This document shows positions 45,367-54,660 of a stretch of 64,000 bases of DNA, piece after piece. How positions within the stretch are numbered: position 1 is the stretch's first letter; the number at the start of each line of letters is the position of its first letter. The stretch is from Neoaliturus tenellus (taxonomy: Eukaryota > Arthropoda > Insecta > Hemiptera > Cicadellidae). A model generated the notes under the pieces. That model saw only the letters and a program-made list of their open reading frames with translations. It was not told the origin of the DNA and did not search any database. The stretch spans positions 9,728,064-9,792,063 of the forward strand of contig CM061536.1 of assembly GCA_030545055.2 (NCBI GenBank). The letters are read 5' to 3'. Both the position numbers and the translations under genes were made by a program.

Positions 45367-45802
45367 AAATATTGAATGTGCGGTTCCCAAGAAAGTTTAT
45401 TGTCAATTATTATTCCAAAATACTTGAATTGAATAACACATTCAATTGTTTCACAATAGCAGGTATCCTACCCAGGTTCACCACATGAGTGCATTTTCAG
45501 CATCCTCTGACCAGGACCAGAGTCATTTTACCATTGCTCCATTTTATAAGGTTCCTTTTTAAACCGCTTATGCAAAGAATCACGTTTCTAATTGAAACTA
45601 GTAAACCAAATAAAATCAAAGTTTTAATTTTGTATTTTTTTAGTTATTTTTGTTTTGACAGGCGCAAATTTATTACAGTTTTAAATACAGCTTATTAGTT
45701 TCCTTACACGCTCATCGACATCTGTGCATGCCAAAATATGCAAATATAAACCCTATAGTTATACAGTTGCTTATCTACTAGGGCTTATGTATTTGTCAAA
45801 TA

Positions 45803-46456
45803 CAGTAGAAGCTCTCTTAACCGACCCCTGTGGGACTGAACTATGGTTGGATAATAAATAATGAATATTCGATTAAACCGAATAATACGGAAAATATGTG
45901 TTAAAATGAATAAAACAAGTGCAAAATGTTAAAAATTGTTGCAATGCCACCAATGTTTGTAATGAAATCAATTAGTTCATTAAAGTAAACAGACAGTCAT
46001 GGTGTAAGAAATTGGTAAAAAGCAAAATTAGCAAACACAGTTTTAGCACAGTAAAGACTGTCTGAATAAAATATTGAGAGAAAGTTACTGAATTAGACTT
46101 CCTACAGAAACGAATGATCAACCTTTTGATACATAGGCCTAAGTTATTTTTAGATAATTATCGCATACTCTTCTCTCAATGCTGAAGTTATTTTTATTCT
46201 TGGAAAATGGTTGGTTGATCCGACTGGCGGTTGATCCGACGGACGGTTGATCCAACGGACGGTTGATCCGACGGACGGTTGATCCGACGGACGGTTGATC
46301 CAATGGACGGTTGATCCGACGGACGGTTGATCCGACGGACGGTTGATCCGAGAGACGGTTGATCCGACGGACGGTTGATCCGACGGACGGTTGATCCGAC
46401 GGACGGTTGATCCGACGGACGGTTGATCCGACGGACGGTTAAGAGAGCTTCCACTG
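45803..46456. mobile_element. Pogo/Tigger-like element with internal minisatellite
   Basis: TIRs CAGTAGAAGCTCTCTTAACC / CAGTGGAAGCTCTCTTAACC lie between TA dinucleotides (45801-45802 and 46457-46458). The CAGT-GAA-CTCT-TTAACCG end is pogo-like. Between about 46207 and 46441 a 16-bp repeat replaces the interior. Confidence 0.7.
46207..46441. repeat. 16-bp minisatellite, about 14 copies
   Basis: Unit CGGACGGTTGATCCGA with rare changes. It abuts the right TIR, whose inner part reads ACGGTTAAGAGAG, so the unit probably arose from the TIR edge. Open minus-strand frames across it are repeat artefacts. Confidence 0.85.
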
Positions 46457-46459
46457 TAC

Positions 46460-46990
46460 CACTCACTCATGTATCAGAGAATCTCCATGTATGAGAGTTG
46501 AAATTTTGCATGGATGTTCCTCTTTGCTCCAAAATGTTCATTAAGAAACGGTTTTGCAAAATTCCTTCAGGTTTTGTTCCACAGGACTTCAAAATTGTTA
46601 TCTAATGTTATTCTTATATATAGCCAATTTTTATACAAATCAAGAAAACACAAATCTGAAAAACTATAGTACCTTTACCATGTTGAAATTTGGCATGGAA
46701 TCTTTGCTCACATAGGTGCTCAGAAATTGTTTTGCGAAATTCTATCAGGGCTCTGCCACACAGAATTTCAATTTTTTTCAAATCTGAAAACCAGACAACA
46801 CATGGAAGAACCACTTGGCCCATAGGTGTAAGAAACGCTTTTGGGAAGCTCCGCCCCACATTACTTACATTGGGCCCTATGGTAAGTATGGGGTTGAAAT
46901 TTTGGCATGGATGTTCGTCTTTGCTAATGGGTACTCACTAAGAAACACTTTTGTAGTTAGTTAACTCAAAATGTGTTCTGGAAGGTTATG
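46460..46990. repeat. Dispersed repeat pieces related to the 29755 array
   Basis: Repeated GAAATTTTGGCATGGATGTT-like blocks and AAGAAACGGTTTTGCAAAAT occur two to three times, mirrored relative to the array units at 29755-30780. Confidence 0.4.
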
Positions 46991-47035
46991 TCTTAGATTA
47001 AGCATATCCCCATGGGTATGCTTAAGCTTAATATA

Positions 47036-47864
47036 CAGGGTGTCCCGGAACTCTCTGGAACCCTTATGTATAATTGTTTCTTGCTTCCAGACAAGAAAAA
47101 ACATAATACAAATATGGGTCTAAAACCCATCGTTAAGCCGCTAGCCGTTATTTTGTTTTTTCACATAATAATTTTTATTTCCGTAACGGATGGTTGTATT
47201 CAGTTGATATATGGTATAAATCATTATCATACCAATGTAAATTTTCAGGGAAAAAATTATTTTTTCCCGCTGTATGTTTTTAAAATGGCGGCCAGTTTAA
47301 ATTTTTTAACTCAAATACCTATCTAAAAAATTGTAAATTTTATAAAAATTTTACAAGGCACAAAAAAGCTGCCAAATTAAATTATCTAACCAATGGTGAC
47401 AAGTTTGTAAGAATCTGGTCTGACAACAAATAACGTAGTTATTGCGATTTTTCTCCATAAAACATTGATTTTGCATTATAATTAATGCAAATTGAAGCCA
47501 TTTTAACAGAAAAATCGCAATAAATCCGTTATTTGTTGTTAAATCCTTACAAAAAATGGTACCACTAGTTAGATAATTTAATTTACCAACTTTTTTGTGC
47601 CTTGCAAAATTTTTATAAAAATTACGCATTTTGAGATACCGGTAGTTGAATTTGAAAATTTAAAATGGCCACCATTTTACATTTAACTGGAAGTGGAAAA
47701 AATTTACTTTTTTCCTGAAAATGTACATTGATATGATAAAGATTCATACCAAATATTAATTGAATACAACCATCCGGTACAGAAATAAAAATTATTACGT
47801 GAAAAAAAACTCGATGCAAGGAACAAATATACAAAAGGGTCCTAGAGAATTCCGGGACACCCTG
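47036..47864. mobile_element. Mariner-type fold-back MITE
   Basis: Ends CAGGGTGTCCCGGAACTCTC / CAGGGTGTCCCGGAATTCTC, with TA on both sides. Nearly the whole element is an inverted repeat around about 47450: AATTTTTATTTCCGTAAC, AAAATGGCGGCCA, TTTTACAAGGCACAAAAAAG and AATAACG blocks each have a partner. No coding. Confidence 0.75.
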
Positions 47865-47979
47865 TATACTTATATGTTATGCAGATCACAGGTGGATCCC
47901 AAGCTGCATCAAGCCCCAATGCTCCTCATTTTCTTGGATATTCTCCTGGCCTAAATCTATTTTTCACAATTCTCTGTTA

Positions 47980-48162
47980 AGCCGCGTCCGCACTGGCCGA
48001 ATATGTTCGCCGAACAAAGTTCTTCCGAACATTTGTTTGTTCGTTGCTAACCTTTTAGAATGTAAATCATATGGCTGGTAATTGTTCGTTTGGAATGTTT
48101 GTTGATTTTATGTGTTCGTCGAACAAGTTCGCCACGAATGTTCACCCAGTGCAGACGCGGCT
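47980..48162. mobile_element. MITE, PIF/Harbinger-like, TTA target duplication
   Basis: Sibling of 2567-2742 in inverted internal order. TIR AGCCGCGTCCGCACTGGCCG; the right arm has CAGACGCGGCT. TTA lies at 47977-47979 and 48163-48165. Confidence 0.75.
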
Positions 48163-48365
48163 TTACAAAGTTTACTAAAAAGACAAATGGCAGAAGTACA
48201 GTCTGGCACACAAACCGGTCAGACCTTGTCCGTTTTGGCACCTTAGAAGTACAGGGCTGACCTTCCAACTATATATAGGTGAAACACTCACTGTCAAGTC
48301 CTCAATGCATTTCCGATGCACTATTGAACTGGTATTTGAAGATGAAAATCCCCTTCAAGTAGTAG

Positions 48366-48620
48366 CGGATTGAGTTAACTGGACCTTGCTCGTTGGTTTT
48401 ATTTCACTTTTTTTTATAGTATCATGGTAAATATTCTATTAAACCAACTATGGGTTTGAGATGATAGTTAAATAGTATGAGCAAGTTGACTCAGTCTATC
48501 TAGCAATGCTTGTCAGGTACGTGGGAGGTATTCAAAATACGTTATACCTTTCCACGGTTAACAGCTGTTTAAAAACCAGTGTTTAAAAGAAGTGTTCATT
48601 TAAGGTTGCAGTTTAAAATG
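48366..48620 (-). repeat. Eroded Helitron-like fragment
   Basis: AACTGGACCTTGCTCGTTGG, later CACGGTTAACAGCTGTTTAA, in the same order as the copy at 30891-31289. The exact ends are lost. Confidence 0.4.
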
Positions 48621-49690
48621 ATAGAAAAAGTATCAATTTGTAAACAAAAAAAATTGCTAACCTCTTCTTTGGGTAATTGTATCAAAATTAAAACAATTTA
48701 ATAGTACTAGTTAGTAATAAATTATTGGACGACACATTTTAAATAATTATCAATAAATAAATAACCAAGTAACTGAGAAGCATGGGAATTGTTCTGTTAA
48801 AGAGCATATTAAAATAAGTTTTCATCGCAATGAAAGCTTGAAATTCTGTGAAATAATTCATTTTAGAAGCAAGCTAAAACGTTCCCAAGTGCTTTTTATG
48901 GTCTGCACGCTGCTGAGGTTGCAATATAAATTATAAATATAATTCAAACTAAATGAAGGTCTCAACACAATAAGTAGGCCTAAGCAAAATTAACTCTGCA
49001 ATATTAAATATGTAATGAAAATTAAAGTAGCACATAAATATCCGTTATAAAATAATACATATGAATTTAAAGACCATAAATAAATAATTTTCTTAACATT
49101 TTATTGGGAAATATGAAGCATCCCAAGCATCTGGGCTGGTGTGATGGTGATTGTTTCCCATCAAGTGGTAGGCGAAATAAAATTAAATTTAAAGATATGA
49201 CTGTAAAAAATCAATATAATCTATAACCTAACAACATAATAATAAACTTATTCATAAATAATTTCATAAAATAAACAACTATGTTACACACTCTTTCGTC
49301 CTGCCTTTTCTGTTCTCAATATCCACTTAAGCCGCCCAAACTGAAAAGAAAATTATAACAACCTACACCTTGAAGGCGTGGAAGGAGACATTGAAAAGTC
49401 AACGGAAGGAAGAGTAAAATCAAAAACTAAACAAAATAAACGAAAATAAGCATAAGCCCAAAACTTAAGTGAAGACAGAAGTTAGAAGAATGAGGAATGA
49501 AGAAAGAAGAAGGGAGGAAGAAGAGAAAAGAAAAACTATGGAAAATTAATTTAAAAGACTTAGTGAGATCGAATTTTGAATTTTGAACTTTTAAATTGTG
49601 AAACACAGTAAAAGACTTATGTAAATTCCCATACAATTTCAAATATTGTCATAGCGGAATAAATTTTATTATTATTATTTAAACAAATTA
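48621..49690. other. AT-rich interval, possible LINE tail
   Basis: No gene supported. AATAAATTTTATTATTATTA at 49659-49678 resembles the 3' tail of the LINE at 26852, so a decayed plus-strand LINE end is possible. TAGGCCTA at 48975. Confidence 0.35.
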
Positions 49691-49914
49691 ATAATACAGG
49701 CCATGTTTTTCTTAGGACTGCTGGAATGCCTCCAAAAATAACCTCTCTAACTCTTCTTTTATTTTCCTCCAAATCTTGAACCGTCTTTGCAAACAACCGT
49801 TCTCCCCATAAACCTAGGGGAAACCCCTATCATTACCATGAAATTGGGGAGCCTCTTCATTCACTGGGTTTTCTAAGGGATTTACATCATCAAGTAGTTG
49901 GAATCTGTTGTTGA

Positions 49915-50724
49915 CTGGTAGGGGAGAGGTGGGTATAACCGGGTGGTTGGGTTCAAACCGGGTGGTCGGGTTTTGACCAAGTGCTGGTACCTGGCGATAA
50001 ATGCCGAAATTAACATGTAGTTGGAGAGGGAAAGTGGCGGACATCGCGCCATTAGTCTCTGAGCAGAACTCTAGCTGTTAAGAGCGTTTCTTTGTTTTTG
50101 ATATTTCGTTTCCCAATGTTACGGACAGTTTGATCGCCTACTACGGAAAAACTACATGAGTTTCAGTAAAGGTGACTACACTATTGTGTAGTCTATGTCT
50201 TTATCTTTACACTGATATAAGCAATATCTCAAATTAATTTTAAGCACTCTGAATATGTTAAGTTTTTGTTGGTTACTACCAGTGGGGTGAAACCGGGTAT
50301 GACGCGCGGGGTAAAACCGGATGGTATTTATACATGTTATATGATCTAAATATTTAAAATTTGATTTTTCGCTCATACATTAACTGAATATGTTATCTGA
50401 TACTATTTTTTACTTAATTGTGTGTACATAGTAATAAAATTTTAGGCCTATTAAAAATTTTGTTTTTTTTCTATTTCCCATATACTTAACATGTATACCC
50501 GGTATCACCCCACTAGTGGGGTGGATCCGGGTACTTGCACTTATTTTACTAAAAAATCACAGAAAAAAAACTATAAGACTTATCAAGTTTTTTAAAGAAG
50601 CAATTCAAAAACAAATAAACACAAGATAAACTGAGACATTATTTAAAATTTTCTGTATGAAAACATGGCATCTACATGTCACTAAAGCTTAGCCACCCGG
50701 TTATACCCCACTTTCCCCTACCAG
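49915..50724. mobile_element. TIR element in the Gypsy remnant
   Basis: Ends CTGGTAGGGGAAAGTGGGGT / CTGGTAGGGGAGAGGTGGGT, both continuing TATAACCGGGTGG. CCGGGT/GGGGTG motifs recur inside. Gypsy sequence resumes on both sides (RNRIFL and NNRFQLL). I found no clear target duplication. Confidence 0.65.
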
Positions 50725-50829
50725 AAATATTCTGTTTCTCCTAAAAACTCTACCATTTACATCTACATTGTATTCCCTTGTGTTCGCACCAAAACTCACT
50801 ATGGTTCCATATCGTTTTAAGTTGGACAC

Positions 50830-51719
50830 TCAGACTTGTTCCCCTTTGGTCAAAATACGGAGATCCCTCGCCCGATGCCTAGCATCATAGTTCAGTTTCT
50901 GCTTTTCCTTTGTCCCTCTACTCCATTCTTTCACTTTCTTCAAATCGGGAAACTTGGGTTCCAAGGATTCTTCTGGTGCTGGAAGAGTAATCCTGATTTT
51001 TCTGCCAAAAAGTAATTCAGCTGGACTGTAACCACAGTCTATAGGAGTAGAACGATATGCTAACAGCCCCTCATACGGATCTAGATTTTTCCTCAAGATA
51101 TTTTTGGCTATCTGCACAGCTCGTTCAGCTTGTCCATTACTTCGAGGATACATGGGACTAGAAGTCACCAACTCAAATTTAAATTCCCCAGTAAATTGCC
51201 TAATTTCCCTTGAGTTAAATAGACTGTTGTCGGATCGTAAAACAGATGGTATCCCTTGTCGAGCAAATATACTTTTCAAAGTCTTGATCATTGACAAAGC
51301 ATCTATTTTATTAACTTGGACCAGCTCGATATACTTGGAAAAATAATCTTGTATGACCAGAAATGTTTTCCTGTCATACTGTAGCAAGTCAGCTCCTAGA
51401 ATTTGCCAAGGTCGCTCAGGCACAGTAGAAGGAATTATAGTGACTTCTAAGCCTTCAATTGCTTCCGCCATCTTCTTTTGGAAGTGCTCAGGAGCAGAGG
51501 TTAGTCCAAATGGAAGCCTTTTAAAGTAAAAACGGCCAAATGGTGTGATAAACGTTGTCAATTTCTGAGACTTCTCATCAATTAAAACCTGCCAAAAACC
51601 ACTTTGAACGTCGAGTTTGGACATAACTGCAGCAGACCCCATATTTGTCAGTAGCTCGTCCACAGAAGGCAAAATATGTCTTTCACGAACAACAAATTTG
51701 TTCAACTCTAATACTTTCG
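50830..51719 (-). pseudogene. Gypsy pol remnant: RT fused in frame to integrase
   Basis: The frame to 50830 begins LNKFVVRERHILPSVDELL, then SKLDVQSGFWQVLIDE (first RT Asp) and GRFYFKRLPFGLTSAPEHFQ, but the YxDD block, RNase H and integrase zinc finger are gone. After AEAIEGLEVT the protein passes straight to the integrase core: RPWQILGADLLQY (Asp), VLRSDNSLF (Asp) and RSNGQAERAVQ (Glu), then a C-terminal part ending TKGEQV. More integrase tail follows the stop (NLKRYGTIVSF, RVFRRNRIFL). The internal deletion kept the frame open, so the fused ORF looks intact although it cannot reverse transcribe. Nothing suggests host use. Confidence 0.8.
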
Positions 51720-51779
51720 TAAAACAAAAACATGCTTCTTTTATAAATGTAAATACACTCTTTTGGAACAGCTGTCACA
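51720..51779 (-). repeat. Internal LTR fragment
   Basis: About 60 bases matching the 5' LTR (TGACAGCTGTTCCAAAAGAG to GCATGTTTTTGTTTTAC) placed between the gag start and RT. Confidence 0.65.
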
Positions 51780-52020
51780 CCCTTCCTTCTTCGCCAATCC
51801 AGATCCTGAACGGTAAACTTCAAACCTGCGCAACCACTGAGACCACTTCGAGGGTTCGCGTATATTGTATATCAAAAGGCCCTGGAGCTTTCAAGTCCAC
51901 ACTGCTACCCCGGTACATTAGAGGAAGATTCAGATGTCCTTTTCAATAGATCTGACAATACCCGAGTCAACTCCTCAATATCCGACATAACCGTAAGCAA
52001 ATCTTACACCGCTGCCACCA

Positions 52021-52162
52021 TGTAGCGAGACCAATAAAGTAAATAAGCACGAAAGTATAACTTTCAATTAACTTCCCAACCATAACATGAATAGAATGAT
52101 AAAACAACAAAAACATGCTTATTTTATAAATGTAAATACACTCTTTTGGAACAGCTGTCACA
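52021..52162 (-). repeat. Short LTR of the Gypsy-type element
   Basis: 142 bases, minus strand TGTGACAGCTG...GGTCTCGCTACA, TG to CA. TGGTGGCAGCGG follows at once, a typical primer-binding start. Short for an LTR but well bounded. Confidence 0.6.
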
Positions 52163-52420
52163 ATAATGTCTGAGGAACATGATTTACCTGGAGGCAGTTT
52201 TACCATTTTACATGCTTTTTATAATCACTTGTTATGATTACTGAAATATTTCAAATATTTTGGAGTAATTGTATAACACTGTTTTTAATATGCTATTTAA
52301 TAAAAACAATTCCCATATGTTTCTATCAGTTGCTTGGCTATACTTATTTTCCAAATAGTATAATGTCTGAGGTACGTGAATGCAAAGGAATTTGACCATT
52401 TCATAGCCTTTCTAAAATCA

Positions 52421-53163
52421 TTTTTAGCGAATTTCCCTCTAGGGAATACGCTATTACGGTAGTAGTCACGGTAAGACCTAACCCCGGGACCATGATACTT
52501 TTTCGTTTTGAGGTCCCTAGAAGCCAAAAACACCGTCCGTTCAAATTTATATATATATATATATATATATATACATGATGTAAAGGACTACTTAGTCCTT
52601 TCATCATGATATATATAGGCTATATGTCCGTGACCACGATAACTTTTGAAAGGAACCTCCGATTTTGATGAAATTTGGTACAGCGGTGTAAGCCAGCGTC
52701 TATTAGGTTGAGTTCGCGAACCAGAATGATCGGGCCTTGGGAACGGGGTTTTATGGGGTTTCAAAAGAGTTAAAAATGAGTTTTGGCTTTTTTTACTTTT
52801 ATTTAGAAAATTCAACAATTTTAACTTAAACAATTTAAAAGAGCTTAAAAAACAAACAATCTAGTATTTTGAATTTTTTACCTAGCTTAAATGATTATGA
52901 AGAAAATCCAAAAAGTATGATTTCCATGTTATTCTTTTGGGAAATCAACAAAACCTCCTATCTTGCTTATTTATTGACATATTATCTTGATCAAATTTGG
53001 TATGTCCATTCATTAGGAAGCGTTTAACTTATATTTGCTTAGAAATTCCATATGGCGGCAAATCTACATACTCTCATCCCCATGAGTACATGGGAAAATA
53101 GAAAATATACCAAAATTCCATTGGAAATTCGCTGAGTACGCAGGTCTCCTGCGACGGGGGTAT
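52421..53163 (-). mobile_element. Hairpin-ended element (family H1), copy 6
   Basis: Minus strand TACCCCCGTCGCAGGAGACC to TTCGCTAAAAATG, with the hairpin AGCGTATTCCCTAGAGGGAAATTCGCT-type end. (TA)n at about 52549-52573, followed by an ATGATG palindrome (AAGGACTACTTAGTCCTTTC). Confidence 0.65.
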
Positions 53164-53567
53164 TTTTATAATTGCTATAATATTCATTATTATTTTCTTA
53201 AGTTACTGTAAACAACTTTTTTATTTTCTATTTTTATTGAAAAAAATTCCCATGTTTTTAAGTTGTTTGGTTATTTATTAGGCTAATTTAATCTTAAAAT
53301 GAGTTCAGTAATTCATTGCCACCCTGTATTACTATCCAATGTATAACCGCGGACATGTCAGGGTGTCTGGAAATGAAATATTGCAGACGAATCATCGGAA
53401 TTGGCAGCAAACAAAAGTAGGCTATAACAGATATTGACCATCTAAATGTACAAACATAATTCGGATTTTCAAGACGAAGTAACAACACATGATGTTAACA
53501 TAAAACGAAATGGCTATCGTCTGTCAATAAAAAGTAAATGCAGCGCAGGTCCGGCGACAGCTAACGT
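53164..53567. other. Interval without supported gene
   Basis: AT-rich to 53320, then mixed; no recognisable content. Confidence 0.4.
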
Positions 53568-54345
53568 GGAGACATGAGATAAAACAACGGCTGATAAGAT
53601 AAGGTTTCACCACAATTGAGACGAGAGATAACGTATGGGGCATGAAAGACAACGGCTGATAACATATAAGGTCCATCCACAACATCTAACGTATGAAGAC
53701 ATGAGATAAGACAACGGCTGATAAGATAAGGTCTGACTACAACAGGTAAAGTATGGGGACATGAGATAAGACAACGGCTGATAAGATAAGGTCCATCCAC
53801 AACAGCTAACGTATGGAGACATGAGATAAGACAACGGCTGATAAGATAAGGTCTGACTACAACAGCTAACGTATATATGGGGACAAGAGATAAGACAACG
53901 GCTGATAAGATAAGGTCCGTCCACAACAGATAACGTATGGAGACATGAGATAAGACAACGGCTGATAAGATAAGGTCTGACTACAACAGCTAACGTATAT
54001 ATGGGGACATGAGATAAGACAACGGCTGATAAGATAAGGTCCGTCCACAACAGATAACGTATGGAGACATGAGATAAGACAACGGCTGATAAGATAAGGT
54101 CCATCCACAACAGCTAACGTATGGAGACATGAGATAAGACAACGGCTGATAAGATAAGGTCCGTCCACAACAGATAACGTATGGAGACGTGAGATAAGAC
54201 AACGGCTGATAACATAAGGTCCATCCACAACAGCTAACGCATTGAGACATGAGATAAGACAACGGCTGATAAGATAAAGGTATGACCACAACAGCTAACG
54301 TATAGAGACATGAAATAAGACAACGGCTGATAAGATCTGACCACT
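53568..54345. repeat. 60-bp minisatellite, about 13 copies
   Basis: Unit core GACAACGGCTGATAAGATAA, then GGTCCATCCACAACAGCTAA or GGTCTGACTACAACAG, then CGTATGGAGACATGAGATAA. Two unit types alternate partly; some carry an extra TATA. The period is a multiple of three, so long repeated minus-strand frames appear; I do not count them as genes. Confidence 0.9.
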
Positions 54346-54639
54346 GAATCTGATTTTCCGTATGTGCAGTGTGGATGTTTTCTATTCATCTATGATTCAC
54401 TCTTTATTAGGAGCACATTTATAAACAATCAATTCGTGTATGACAATTTTTAATAAGGGAGTTTGGAGAAGAGGAGTGGAGATTGGGCCTAAATGTTGTG
54501 CCCATCAAAATTCCCAGCAGATACAAGTTAACCGCCTCCAAGAGTCGACGAACCGCGTGAGGACGGGATTGGATGGAATGACGGTGGGTTAAAAACACCC
54601 GCGTTGGCCGGAGTTCAAAATCGCCGCCGAGGGCTAAAA

Positions 54640-54660
54640 TTAGAGGCTTCAGTCGTGCGT
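54640..54660 (+). promoter_or_regulatory. Possible initiator-type promoter
   Basis: GGCTTCAGTCGTG holds TTCAGTC, close to the arthropod initiator TCAGT, in a GC-rich island (54540-54700) that stands out from AT-rich flanks. No TATA box. It sits about 47 bases before a consensus splice donor. Confidence 0.3.

Larger units (their letters stand above)
41480..45520 (-). mobile_element. LINE A, interrupted by LINE B and a MITE
   Basis: Minus-strand ORF2 C-terminal half in three pieces. Beyond 45366: YFGIIIDNKLSWEPHIQY. Between 44864 and 44765: LKKKLRKMIYAFRKLSRVLT...AFVQSM. Below 41798: LQYGVLVWGGESVSVLKPLA. Joining across both insertions restores one protein frame. Outer limits are approximate. 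The upstream RT is not visible. Confidence 0.75.
49700..52162 (-). mobile_element. Gypsy-type LTR element, internally deleted and rearranged
   Basis: On the minus strand: LTR (52162-52021), primer-binding region TGGTGGCAGCGGTGTAAG, a gag start (ATG at 51988; KWSQWLRRFEVYRSGSGLA), a second LTR fragment (51779-51720), RT joined to integrase (51705-50830), the integrase tail, an inserted TIR element (50724-49915), and a remaining piece (VNNRFQLLDDVNPLENPVNE). No 3' LTR found. No envelope-like frame. Confidence 0.7.

Noticed and set aside
46150..46470. Minus-strand frames encoding NRPSDQPSVGSTVRRI repeats
   Set aside because: Artefact of the 16-bp minisatellite (48 bases per 16 residues) inside a transposon.
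49915..50724. Insertion read as part of the Gypsy 3' region
   Set aside because: The ends are inverted repeats (CTGGTAGGGGA) and Gypsy sequence continues on both sides, so it is a separate element.
53561..54291. Several long minus-strand open frames of repeated YLISRCLISCL-type peptides
   Set aside because: They are the 60-bp minisatellite read in three frames; the period is divisible by three, so stops are absent by construction.
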